A stretch of 64,000 nt of DNA, from the NCBI GenBank assembly GCA_963730375.1, contig CAVSRJ010000001.1:496001-560000 (forward strand), in the 5' to 3' direction. A program made the translations under genes and the position numbers. Of the stretch, positions 9,194 through 18,235 are shown one piece after another (within the stretch, counting starts at the first letter, position 1; each line of letters starts with the position of its first letter). The notes under the pieces are model-generated. The model made no database searches and was not told where the DNA came from. It saw only the letters and a program-made list of their open reading frames with translations. This stretch comes from UBA6224 sp963730375 (GTDB lineage: Bacteria; Patescibacteriota; Saccharimonadia; Saccharimonadales; UBA4665).

Positions 9194-9377
9194 CCTTCAC
9201 AAGAAGCCAGGCATATCGTCGCCATAGCTTGACGTAGAGTGCTGGCAAATGATCGTGGGCTCTATCGTACCGGACCATGCCATACGCCACGATGAGCAAG
9301 GCGGCTACCAGCCAGCTGAGAAAATTGATTTGAATGGTAGTTCCCGGGATTTGCCCGAGCAGCAGGATACGATCCAT
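9057..9377 (-). CDS. Possible small membrane protein, convergent with sbcB
   Basis: The open frame has 106 residues. Its first 65 look like a real small membrane protein: a hydrophobic helix (FLSWLVAALLIVAYGMV) and then a basic amphipathic stretch. On the minus strand, TATAAT and GTGAGG precede the ATG. The last 45 residues lie antisense to the sbcB 3' end, so the carboxyl end may be accidental and the gene may be wrong altogether. No family is recognised. Confidence 0.4.
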   Translation of the reverse strand: MDRILLLGQIPGTTIQINFLSWLVAALLIVAYGMVRYDRAHDHLPALYVKLWRRYAWLLVKVRYYPLLRARVGQLIRHTIVTLRSGIAAAWLAFRQWRAAANETQM

Positions 9378-9449
9378 ATAGCCTCACATTGTTTCGCAGC
9401 ATTATACGTCAAATTTGCACAAGCGGCAATAATAGTAATAACGTAAGCG

Positions 9450-9860
9450 TTAAGATTGTTTGCGAGAACGAATTCGCTGCATACGATCTCGGTTCAAGAG
9501 CGCTATGGCGAGCGACAAGAAGAACAGCGACACTGCCAGCGTCACTTGCCACACGGCAGCATGTTGCCAGGCCAGAATTGCCACAAGAATCCACAAGAGC
9601 ACAACGATGGCATCATAGAGCCACTGTATCCATGGATTTGGCGGGAATATTACTTTTACGAGATTGCCACCATGCTTAAGTAAATAGTCACGTAGACGCT
9701 GCGCCCACTCGTTGTTAATCGACAGCAAGCCGAGCCCCGCGATGAACAGGGGAATACCACCTGGGCCCGGTAACCAGCCAGTCAGGGCGGCTGCGATAAT
9801 GAGTCCATACCCAGCGGCATCTATGGCGATGCGTTTTGCGTTACGTTTTATAAAGTCCAT
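9450..9860 (-). CDS. PGPGW-type putative transmembrane protein
   Basis: The product has 136 residues starting at ATG 9860 (MDFIKRNAKRIAIDAAGYGL). The first helix contains the family hallmark LTGWLPGPGGIPLFIAG followed by LGLLSINNEWAQ, matching PGPGW-type membrane proteins. Two more helices follow (WLYDAIVVLLWILVAILAW and VTLAVSLFFLSLAIALL), and the tail is Arg-rich. The function is unknown. TACAAT lies 6 bp before the ATG on this strand, so the message is probably leaderless. An upstream extension of the frame to 10022 runs back over the divergent uvrA start and is rejected. It shares a 70-bp divergent promoter region with uvrA. Confidence 0.75.
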   Translation of the reverse strand: MDFIKRNAKRIAIDAAGYGLIIAAALTGWLPGPGGIPLFIAGLGLLSINNEWAQRLRDYLLKHGGNLVKVIFPPNPWIQWLYDAIVVLLWILVAILAWQHAAVWQVTLAVSLFFLSLAIALLNRDRMQRIRSRKQS

Positions 9861-9915
9861 GGCTGTATTGTAGCGCGTCAGCCTTAAAGGTCTCGATTTT
9901 TTCTTGATTTCGGCG

Positions 9916-9921
9916 TATAAT
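9916..9921 (+). promoter_or_regulatory. -10 box of uvrA
   Basis: TATAAT ends 9 bp before the GTG start at 9931. It lies back to back with the TACAAT of the divergent PGPGW-type gene. Confidence 0.55.
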
Positions 9922-9930
9922 CTTCTGACT

Positions 9931-12742
9931 GTGAGTGACAAGATTATAGTCAAAGGTGCCCGGGAACATAACCTCAAGAACATTGATGTTGAGTTGCCGC
10001 GAAACCAATTAGTGGTCATCACTGGCCTAAGCGGCTCGGGTAAATCGAGCCTAGCTTTTGATACGATTTACGCTGAAGGTCAGCGTCGGTATGTTGAATC
10101 GCTCAGCAGTTACGCCCGCCAATTTTTGGGCCTCATGGAGAAGCCGGACGTTGACCAAATTGACGGCTTGAGCCCAGCCATTTCCATTGACCAGAAATCT
10201 ACCAGCCGCAATCCGCGCAGTACGGTCGCGACCGTTACCGAGATTTATGACTATCTGCGTCTGCTATTTGCCCGCGTCGGTGTGCCGCACTGTCCAATAG
10301 ATGGCCAGGAAGTTGTCCGCCAGACCAACACGAATATTGTTGAACAAGTCGTCTCATTGCCTAAGGATGCCCGGCTGCTCATCTTGGCACCGGTCGTGGT
10401 TGATAAAAAAGGTGCCTTCGAGCACATCCCTGAGCAGTTCACGCGCGCTGGCTTCGCTCGCGTCCGTGTCGATGGTGTCGTTTATGCGCTCGATGAATTT
10501 CCGGAGTTAGACAAAAAATACAAGCACACCATCGAAGTCGTGGCTGATCGTCTGGTCAATAACGATGAAAGTCGCACTCGCCTGGCGCAGAGTGTTGAAC
10601 AGGCACTTGAAGTAGCCGAAGGACGGCTGACCGTCGTCAATGCCGACAGCGGTGAAGCAGCACAGCTACAGCCTGATGTACGCTTGCCCAGATCATCCTG
10701 ATATCACTATCCCGGAGTTAGAGCCACGCACCTTTAGCTTCAACAGCCCACATGGCGCCTGCCCGGTTTGTACTGGCCTGGGCTCGCGCCTGGAAGTTGA
10801 TCCGGAGCTTGTCATCCCGAATGGCCGACTGACCATTGCCGAGGGCGCGATACGTCCATTCAACCGCTTCAACGCCGACGCCTGGTGGATGAAAAAGCTG
10901 CAGGCCGTTGCTGACAAGCACGGCTTTAGCCTGCATGTTCCGACCGGCGAACTCAAGCCGGGCGATATCGAAAAGATTATGTACGGTACCGGCGATGAAA
11001 CCTACAAGGTTAGCTTGGGTGGCGGCCGTAGTTTCAACACCACCTACGAAGGAGTCGTGCCAAACCTGGAGCGTCGCCACAACGAAACCGACAGTGATTT
11101 TGTCCGCCGCGACATCGAAAAATTTATGATTGAGAAGGCCTGCTACAAATGTAAGGGACTGCGCCTCAAGCCAGAGGTGCTGGCGATTACAATTGGCAAA
11201 GACTCGATTATGGATGTCTGTCAGCTGAGTATTGATGAGGCGCTGAACTGGGCAACCAACCTCAACTTCAGCCCCGCCCACCAAAAGATCAGCAAGCTCA
11301 TCATGAAAGAAATCTGCGCGCGCCTGCAGTTCCTAGTCGATGTCGGCCTCAACTACCTCAATCTACTGCGCAGCGCTACGACACTGTCGGGCGGTGAAGC
11401 CCAGCGCATCCGCCTGGCCACACAAATTGGCTCCGGCCTCCAGGGCGTGTTGTACGTTCTGGACGAGCCCAGCATCGGGCTGCACCAGCGTGATAACGGC
11501 CGATTGATTAGCACCCTGCAACATCTGAAGGAGCTGGGTAACACGGTCATTGTGGTGGAGCACGACGAAGATACCATCCGTACTGCCGACTACTTGGTCG
11601 ACATCGGTCCTGGCGCCGGTACCCACGGTGGTCACGTCGTTGCTGCCGGTTCGCCAGCAGAGGTCATGAAGACAAAGGGCAGTATCACTGCCGAATATCT
11701 AGCGGGCAAGAAGTCAATTGCGACACCAAAAAAGCGTCGCAAGGGCAACGGCAAGTCACTTGTCATCAAAGGCGCTCGAGAAAACAATCTGCAAAACGTA
11801 ACGGTCGAGATACCGCTCGGCCAGTTCGTCGTCGTCAGCGGCGTATCCGGCTCTGGTAAGTCCAGCCTCATCAATGACATCCTCAGCAAAGAATTGCAGG
11901 CTCGCTTGATGCGTGCCAATACCGTGCCGGGTCGCCACGATGAAATTGAAGGAATAAAGCAGCTGGATAAAGCAATCATTATCGACCAGAGCCCAATCGG
12001 CCGCACCCCGCGCAGTAACCCCGCAACCTACACCGGACTGTTTACGCCAATTCGCGAGCTATTCGCCAGTGTGCCCGAGGCCAAACTGCGCGGGTACACA
12101 GCCGGACGGTTTAGCTTCAACGTCAAGGGCGGTCGCTGCGAAAACTGCGCTGGCGACGGCATTATCAAGATAGAAATGCACTTCCTGCCGGACGTCTACG
12201 TGCCATGCGAAGTCTGTCACGGTAAACGATACAACCGCGAAGCACTCGACATCGAATACAAAGGCAAGACCATCAGCGATGTCTTGGCGATGACGTGTGA
12301 AGAGGCGCTGGAGTTTTTCCAAAACCAGCCGGCAATCGCTCGCAAATTACAGACACTCGTCGATGTCGGGCTGGGCTACATCGGCCTTGGTCAACCGGCC
12401 ACGACGCTATCCGGTGGTGAGGCACAGCGCATCAAGCTTAGCACCGAGCTGAGCCGCCGCGCCACCGGCAAGACGCTCTACATTCTCGACGAACCGACGA
12501 CAGGGCTGCACATGGCTGACGTCGACAAGCTGCTACACATGCTGCACGCGCTCGTTGATGCCGGCAACAGCATTGTCGTCATCGAGCACAATCTGGATGT
12601 GATCAAGAACGCTGACCACGTTATCGATATGGGCCCAGAGGGCGGCAACGGCGGCGGCCAGATTATCGCCGAAGGCACGCCTGAGCAGGTCGCCAAGGCC
12701 CCCAAGAGCTACACCGGCCACTATCTGAAAAAAATGCTTTAG
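9931..12742 (+). CDS. uvrA: Excinuclease ABC subunit A, with a one-base frameshift
   Basis: Two overlapping frames together make a full-length UvrA of about 936 residues. The first (GTG 9931 to 10701) has Walker A GLSGSGKSSLAFDT and the UvrB-binding region. The second, open from 10640, has CPVCTGLG, CYKCKG, the signature LSGGEAQRIRLAT, a second Walker A GVSGSGKSSL, the zinc module CENCAGDG...CEVCHG and a second signature with DEPTTGLH. The frames join if one base is removed near 10656-10662 (GAAGCAGCACAG). The first zinc-binding module reads CPDHPD instead of CPxC, so it may be a Cys3-His site. UvrA finds bulky DNA lesions; uvrC is also nearby. Confidence 0.9.
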
Positions 12743-13371
12743 TCTTTTGACTTGGGTTTCTTGGAGAATTTCGAACGGAGCATGGTGCGAAGTTTAGGAT
12801 CTTTGAAGGCATGATACAGGGTCGGTACCAAGAAAATAACGACGATACCTAACAGTACCGGCTCAATATAGTGCTCGATGCCGGGGATTCGACTGCCAAT
12901 GTAGTATCCGGTGAGTGTCACAATGACCGCCCAGGCAATGTCGCCGATAGCGTCATAAACAATAAACTGCCGTCGGTCCATACTGCCAGCTCCAGCTGCG
13001 ACGGGGGCAAATGAACGGACAATCGGTATAAAGTGCGCAATCAGCATAGTCTTATTGCCGTATTTATCAAAGAATGACTCTGCTCGCATGATGTACTCGT
13101 GACGAAAGATCAGGCCATCTTCCTTGAAGAGCTTCGGTCCGACGTGCTTACCGATGAGGTAGCCAATATTGTCACCCAAGATAGCCGCGCCAGCTATTAC
13201 TGCGATAACTGTGACGATATTGAACGAACCGCCCGCCGCCAGGATGCCGGCACTAAACAATAGAGTGTCGCCAGGGAAGAATAAGCCCACCATCATACCC
13301 GATTCTGAGAAAATAATCAGAAACAGAATCAGAAGTCCACCAGTGGTCAGGATGCTTTGAACGTCGAACAT
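12739..13371 (-). CDS. DedA-family membrane protein
   Basis: The product has 210 residues and is a polytopic DedA/SNARE-associated domain protein. Near the N-terminus, SESGMMVGLFFPGDTLLFSAG matches the family ExGxxxPxPGE-like element. ILGDNIGYLIGKHVG and later FIPIVRSFAPVAAGAGSM (the basic G-x-FxPxxR-type motif) also fit. DedA proteins are half-transporters or scramblases that recycle lipid carriers such as undecaprenyl phosphate. The gene converges on uvrA with a 4-bp overlap. Upstream, it is divergent from rplY. The C-terminus is Lys-rich. Confidence 0.9.
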   Translation of the reverse strand: MFDVQSILTTGGLLILFLIIFSESGMMVGLFFPGDTLLFSAGILAAGGSFNIVTVIAVIAGAAILGDNIGYLIGKHVGPKLFKEDGLIFRHEYIMRAESFFDKYGNKTMLIAHFIPIVRSFAPVAAGAGSMDRRQFIVYDAIGDIAWAVIVTLTGYYIGSRIPGIEHYIEPVLLGIVVIFLVPTLYHAFKDPKLRTMLRSKFSKKPKSKD

Positions 13372-13429
13372 GTCACCTAAGAGTAGCGGTTTTTTTTATA
13401 GTAGTCCAGATTGCAAATCCATAAAATGG

Positions 13430-13435
13430 TATACT
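13430..13435 (+). promoter_or_regulatory. -10 box of rplY
   Basis: TATACT lies 27 bp before ATG 13463, leaving a leader with a good Shine-Dalgarno sequence (AAAAGGAG near 13446). This gene therefore uses leadered translation, unlike many neighbours. Confidence 0.5.
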
Positions 13436-13462
13436 AATGATAGTAAAAGGAGCTATTTCTGT

Positions 13463-14209
13463 ATGTCCCAAGACAAGGTTTCATTAACGGTGCAATCACG
13501 CGACGTAACCGGCAAGGCGGTAAAACGTCTTCGACGTGAAGGCATTGTGCCAGCAGTTATTCATAATCACGGCAAAGAATCAGTCAATGTGCAGGGTGAT
13601 TATAACTCGCTACGTAGGGTCTACACCGAAGCTGGGCGTCACCACCCCGTGGAGTTGACCGTCGATGGCAAGATGTACTTAACCATCATCAAGAAGGCCA
13701 CATTTGAGCCCAAGAAGAACCAGCTAAATCACGTCGTATTCAACGCGATTAGCGCCAAGCAGAAGGTAGAGGCGGAGATTCCAGTTCGCCCACAATATGC
13801 CGAAGACAACGATGCCAGCCCTGCTGAACGTAACGGTCTCATCGTACTCAGTAACCTCGATGAGGTGCTGGTTGAAGCTGTGCCGAGCAAGCTGCCAGAT
13901 GTACTGCACTATGATGCTGAAAAGCTGGTAGAGGTTGGCGATACGTTGACGGTCGCAGATTTAATCGTGCCAGAAGGCGTCGAGGTGAAGACCGACGCAG
14001 AACACGGTGTTGCAACGGTATATGAGCCAAGCGCACTGGCCGCCAAGAACGATGATGCTGGCGGTGATGCCGTCGCTGAAGATGCCGAGAGCGTTGACTC
14101 TGAGCACGAAAGCAGCGCCGAAGAGGGCACCCAAGAGGATGAGCCTCGCCCGGGTGGCAAGCAAGAAAAGGAAGACAAGTCACAGGGCCACAACCCCGAC
14201 AAACAGTAG
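13463..14209 (+). CDS. rplY: Ribosomal protein bL25 (TL5/CTC family)
   Basis: The product has 248 residues. The N-terminal 5S-rRNA-binding domain runs to about residue 90 (SLTVQSRDVTGKAVKRLRRE). The C-terminal CTC beta domain runs to about residue 190 (LVEVGDTLTVADLIVPEGV, then HGVATVYEPS). The last 55 residues are a long acidic and Gly-rich tail ending in Lys and Gln residues, disordered by composition. It binds 5S rRNA in the large ribosomal subunit. ATG 13463 follows a good ribosome-binding site; the frame is open further upstream but that part runs over the promoter. Confidence 0.93.
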   Translation: MSQDKVSLTVQSRDVTGKAVKRLRREGIVPAVIHNHGKESVNVQGDYNSLRRVYTEAGRHHPVELTVDGKMYLTIIKKATFEPKKNQLNHVVFNAISAKQKVEAEIPVRPQYAEDNDASPAERNGLIVLSNLDEVLVEAVPSKLPDVLHYDAEKLVEVGDTLTVADLIVPEGVEVKTDAEHGVATVYEPSALAAKNDDAGGDAVAEDAESVDSEHESSAEEGTQEDEPRPGGKQEKEDKSQGHNPDKQ

Positions 14210-14232
14210 CGCCTTACACAGACTGACACGCA

Positions 14233-14262
14233 GAAAACCGCCCAGCTCTACGGGCGGTTTTC
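14233..14262 (+). terminator. Terminator after rplY
   Basis: AAAACCGCCC and GGGCGGTTTT pair around a short loop. The U-tract is short. Confidence 0.8.
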
Positions 14263-14271
14263 ATTTGCGGC

Positions 14272-14340
14272 TCATATCGCGTTTTTCCAGGGGTGACGTA
14301 TATACGCACGTATATACGTCGTATCTGTTAATTTGGCATA
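14272..14340. repeat. Palindromic CGTATATACG element, copy 1
   Basis: GACGTATATACG and CGTATATACGTC form a perfect inverted repeat with a 2-bp centre (near 14295-14320). Conserved flanks include CAGGGGTGA and GTTAA...TGGC. A second copy lies inverted at 47137-47203, where the similarity extends over about 65 bp. Confidence 0.75.
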
Positions 14341-14639
14341 TGTATCAATTGTACAAATAGCCAGAGGTCCGTACTTTTTTTCCTTTTTCTTGTTTTACTG
14401 GAATGGCCCAGCTAGCCCATCTACTTTTCTCTAGTTAGAAAAGTAGCCAAAAGAACAGCCCTATATTCGTTTGCGCCAGGTCGTTCCAGCCTCACCCGAG
14501 CTTAGCCAAAGATCGCCCTCCCAACTATTGCCACCGGCAATAGTTGCTCAGTTGTACATACTTTGGCTAGCCAAGCACGCTCGTGTGATGCCTCCACGAC
14601 TTGGGCAAGCCGACGGGCGCTAGCTGCACGCAGCAGTTG
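14341..14639. other. Non-coding stretch with hairpins
   Basis: I see no gene in these 300 bp. CTACTTTTCT (14421-14430) and AGAAAAGTAG (14437-14446) form a hairpin followed by CCAAAAG. Further on, AACTATTGC and GGCAATAGTT form a second hairpin nested inside AGCCAAAG...CTTTGGCT. A related hairpin with the same trailing CCAAAAG recurs at 42623-42648, also followed by a nested foldback. Confidence 0.6.
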
Positions 14640-16421
14640 CTAGTCTTCGATGAAGCCGCCAGATTGGTGCTCCCAGAGCTTGGCGTAGGCCCCATGCTGC
14701 GCCAGCAGCGCTTTGTGCGAACCTTGTTCGACAATGACTCCATCATCTAATACGACGATTCGATCCATATGCTGGACGGTGCTGAGGCGGTGGGCGATGA
14801 CGACGGTGGTGCGGCCCTCCATTAGTTTCCATAGCGCATCCTGAATGAGTACCTCGCTTTCGCTGTCCAGTGCCGACGTTGCTTCATCTAGTAGCAGTAT
14901 TGGCGCATCTTTCAACATTGCCCGTGCAATGGCAATGCGTTGACGCTGACCGCCGCTCAGTTTGACGCCTCGTTCTCCCACTAATGTGTCGTAGCCCCTC
15001 GGCAAATCTTTGACGAATTCGTGGGCATGCGCCAGCTTCGAGGCGCGGTGTATGGCGGACTCATCGGCATCTGGGTTGCCGTAGCTGATGTTCTCGGCGA
15101 TGGATCGGTGAAACAGCAACGGCTCCTGCGGCACATAGGCGATATTGCGGCGCAAATCATCTTGTGTGATTGCGGCAATGTTTTGTCCGTCTATCGTTAT
15201 TGCCCCGGACTGCAGGTCAGAAAATCGCAGCAGCAGACGAGTGAAGGTTGTTTTGCCGGAACCAGAATGGCCGACCAGTCCTACCTTCTCGCCAGGATGA
15301 ATCTCGATGCCAAAGTGGTCAAAAATTGGCCGCTTGGCTCCATCATGCATGAAGGAAATGTCCTCAAAGGCTATCAGACCTTTACTAATGCGAGATGGTT
15401 CTGGCTGGGTAGGGTCAACGACCTCTGCAGGAGTCCTCAATATGCCAACCATATCTTTTGAGTCACCCAGTGAACGGTTGTAGTTACGGATGGCGCTGTT
15501 GCTGAAGGAAAATAGTTCCTGCGTAATGGTTGCTGTATAGGTGAAGATTAAAAATACCGTGGCAATATTGGTGCCGAAGGACATAACGCTAATCACAGCA
15601 ACCAACAGTGCAATCGCCTCGACGCTACTGAGCATGCTGCTGAAGTAGAACTGCTGTTTTTGGTGCGCGCGGCTAAAGCGCAGGAGGCTACGTTGTGTAC
15701 GTTTGGTGGCCTGCGCAAACCGTCGGTCCTCAAACTGCTTTCCTGCAAAACTCTTGATGGCAAGTGCATTGGTCACGGCGTCTGCAAGGTTACCCGTTTG
15801 CATACTTTCGATAGTTGCGTGCTTGGCAGCCAGTCGACGAACTGGACGAGTGACAAACAGCGAGGAGATGACATACACCACGCTGAATACCAGCAACACG
15901 ATTGCAAACAGCGGTGACACAAATGCCAGCACGATCAGGACAAATATTACATTCAGCACCATCGGTATGAGCGAATAGATCGTAGTGTCGGCAAACCTGA
16001 TATACGCACCCATCAATTTGTTGGTCTGGGATACGAGCGAGCCAGTAAAGTTGTCGGCGTGGAATCGAGCACTCTGGTTGAGTAAATGGGAGAAAACTTG
16101 CTGGGCAATACGTTTTTCGACTCGACCCTCCAACTGCCAATGAAAAACATCGATAAGTCGCCAGGTCAAGCCACCGCCGATAACCAAGGCAGCATATAGC
16201 ACCAATTCGCCACCGAAGCTGGCCCACATACGGTGCGGCTCATAGTCATGTTGCGACAACCGCTGAATAACGTTCGCCAAAATAATGGGCGGAACGATAC
16301 GATTCACGACAACATTAATCGGCAATACCAGCAACTCTGGTATGAGTAACTTGCGTTCATGCCATGATTTGCTCAGGAAATAGCGCGCAACCTGACTGTC
16401 GGTGGGGATGTTGTTTGCCAT
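14640..16421 (-). CDS. ABC exporter, fused permease and ATPase
   Basis: The product has 593 residues. A six-helix exporter-type permease occupies residues about 1-330 and an ATPase domain the rest. The ATPase has Walker A GLVGHSGSGKTTFTRLLL, Q-loop YVPQEPLLFHRSI, signature LSGGQRQRIAIARAMLKDAP, Walker B ILLLDEATSAL and H-loop VIAHRLSTV. It works as a homodimer or heterodimer that exports lipids, peptides or drugs; the substrate cannot be read from the sequence. AGGAGGG precedes the ATG, so translation is conventional. It is divergent from the next gene. Confidence 0.93.
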   Translation of the reverse strand: MANNIPTDSQVARYFLSKSWHERKLLIPELLVLPINVVVNRIVPPIILANVIQRLSQHDYEPHRMWASFGGELVLYAALVIGGGLTWRLIDVFHWQLEGRVEKRIAQQVFSHLLNQSARFHADNFTGSLVSQTNKLMGAYIRFADTTIYSLIPMVLNVIFVLIVLAFVSPLFAIVLLVFSVVYVISSLFVTRPVRRLAAKHATIESMQTGNLADAVTNALAIKSFAGKQFEDRRFAQATKRTQRSLLRFSRAHQKQQFYFSSMLSSVEAIALLVAVISVMSFGTNIATVFLIFTYTATITQELFSFSNSAIRNYNRSLGDSKDMVGILRTPAEVVDPTQPEPSRISKGLIAFEDISFMHDGAKRPIFDHFGIEIHPGEKVGLVGHSGSGKTTFTRLLLRFSDLQSGAITIDGQNIAAITQDDLRRNIAYVPQEPLLFHRSIAENISYGNPDADESAIHRASKLAHAHEFVKDLPRGYDTLVGERGVKLSGGQRQRIAIARAMLKDAPILLLDEATSALDSESEVLIQDALWKLMEGRTTVVIAHRLSTVQHMDRIVVLDDGVIVEQGSHKALLAQHGAYAKLWEHQSGGFIED

Positions 16422-16571
16422 GGTGCGGCCCTCCTAAGTGCCGACCTTGATGATTGATGGGGATTGAGTGCGATGTTATATCGCGATGCTGGGTGTTAGC
16501 AGGAGAGCCCGTAGGCGGTCATGCCAAACGTGTTTGCTTGTGAAATGTTCATACTGCCGCCTCCGGTTTAT

Positions 16572-16599
16572 TTGATAATACGTCAGGGTAGTCTATACT
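16572..16599 (+). promoter_or_regulatory. Promoter of the zipper/coiled-coil protein gene
   Basis: TTGATA, a 16-bp spacer and TATACT give a leader of about 40 nt. I see no clear Shine-Dalgarno sequence in it. Confidence 0.6.
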
Positions 16600-16645
16600 G
16601 TTGTGGTAAAGAACGCAACTGTTTTACAGCGTTGCAACACACTAC

Positions 16646-18217
16646 ATGGAATACGAACGGTTCAAGCCCTCATCACAAGAAAACACCTGGGACGTCGACA
16701 AGGACAAGAAAGACAGTAAATCCAGCACCAAGAAAAGTAAGGGTGCGAAGGATTTAGCAAAAATCTTGGCTGTGCACGATACCAAAGACAAAACTGTTAA
16801 CGACACGCCAAGTGCCGAAACTTTGTTGCTGCCTGACTTTCTGCGCCACAAACCTAGCACAGAACAAGATGTTGAAAATTCAGACAAGCGGGCTGAAAGT
16901 GACATCTCGGCAGAAAAGCCAGAATATCCCGTGGATGAGTTGAATGAAGAGGAACAAACCGAAGCAGCCCAGGCGTATGTAGAGCAGCGGTTGCATGATT
17001 TGGCTGACGAAGAGTTGGCTACACCGAATGAAGAGGAGCCAATGTCCGTGGAGCACGATGCCGACGTTTCATTCTTGGCGGCCTTGCGCGAGCGCCTCAC
17101 ACGGCAATCGTCCGAACAACCACTTGATGCAACTATCCAACAGTCATATGACGAAGTGGTACATACCTTTGAGGCGGCAAACTTGGCTCCGGAAGCACCA
17201 GCGCCCGCAGCGATGGCGCGTGATGAGGTCGTGCGCATTGAGCAAGCGGAACAGGCACACGAAGCTGCAGATGACGATGTAGCCGAAGCTCCGTCCGCGC
17301 CCAGTCGTACTGTCGCAGCTAGCTCCAGTTCACCTGCGGGAGGTGGCGAGCGCACCGTTCCAATTATTGAAGCGGAACAGCGAGAACAAGAAGCGCTCGT
17401 GAGCGGTCTGCTCGTCGGCGGTCTAGTAGGCTACTTTGTCGGCCGCCGCCGCGGTCGGATTAAGACCGAAAAGCGGATGGCAAAAGTCCAACAGAAACTC
17501 GAGACACAAGTCAAAGATGTGCAGCAACAAATTGCCGATAAAGAAAACATGCTCCGGGCAGTCGTTCGCGAGAGTAGTAGCTCACCTGCACAAGTTAGTG
17601 CGCGGAACGCCGAGCGCCAACCCCTCCGAGCCGCTACAATTGCAGGTGTCGAACATGCCGTGACCGAGCGTGCCCCTATTACACAGCACGATAGTCCTGA
17701 GCGACCAACCGCCGAAGCGGCTCGTCTTGATCGAGAGGCCCAGCTACAGGGGACGACCACCGAGTTGGATTATCAATCGTTACTTGAAGTCAGCTCCAAA
17801 ATACAGTTTGGTGAGACCAATCTTCGTCGAGTATATGATGCACGTTTGGTTGACGAGCAGGGACTGCGCCGGCTGGTACACGAGCATGCGGCGGGGCACG
17901 ATTTGCGCCGTGCACTGGCACGAGAATTCCTCATCAAAGAATTACGATTCGAACGTGATCCATTCCTGAAATCTACTGATGATATGGAAAGCACGGTAGC
18001 CGGCAGCGGCAAGGCAGCCCAGCAAAACTCACCTCAGGCAGGTGGGGCATCTTCGACACAGTCGCCAGCGAACGGTTCGGCAGCTGATGGCCGAGCTGCC
18101 AAGATTCGTCGCCGGGCTACACAGCCGACCACCGTCTCACCAATGCTGACGATATTTCTAACCCTTCTCCTAATCGCGTTAGCCGCCTATGCGCTGTGGC
18201 TGACCTTCACTCGATAA
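16646..18217 (+). CDS. Acidic protein with glycine zipper, coiled coil and C-terminal membrane helix
   Basis: The product has 523 residues of no recognised family. The first 230 residues are acidic, Glu/Ala-rich and probably disordered. A glycine-zipper-like hydrophobic stretch (LVSGLLVGGLVGYFVGRRRG, near residue 255) is followed by a coiled coil (MAKVQQKLETQVKDVQQQIA). A folded segment near residues 375-445 (LDYQSLLEVSSKIQFGETNL) comes next, and the last 25 residues are a membrane helix ending in FTR. This suggests an envelope protein with two membrane contacts. It is transcribed from its own promoter, divergently from the ABC exporter. Confidence 0.75.
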   Translation: MEYERFKPSSQENTWDVDKDKKDSKSSTKKSKGAKDLAKILAVHDTKDKTVNDTPSAETLLLPDFLRHKPSTEQDVENSDKRAESDISAEKPEYPVDELNEEEQTEAAQAYVEQRLHDLADEELATPNEEEPMSVEHDADVSFLAALRERLTRQSSEQPLDATIQQSYDEVVHTFEAANLAPEAPAPAAMARDEVVRIEQAEQAHEAADDDVAEAPSAPSRTVAASSSSPAGGGERTVPIIEAEQREQEALVSGLLVGGLVGYFVGRRRGRIKTEKRMAKVQQKLETQVKDVQQQIADKENMLRAVVRESSSSPAQVSARNAERQPLRAATIAGVEHAVTERAPITQHDSPERPTAEAARLDREAQLQGTTTELDYQSLLEVSSKIQFGETNLRRVYDARLVDEQGLRRLVHEHAAGHDLRRALAREFLIKELRFERDPFLKSTDDMESTVAGSGKAAQQNSPQAGGASSTQSPANGSAADGRAAKIRRRATQPTTVSPMLTIFLTLLLIALAAYALWLTFTR

Positions 18218-18235
18218 TCAGGTATACTGTACGCG

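Noticed and set aside
10640..10701. Programmed frameshifting in uvrA
   Set aside because: No slippery sequence or downstream pseudoknot is visible, and UvrA is not known to use it.
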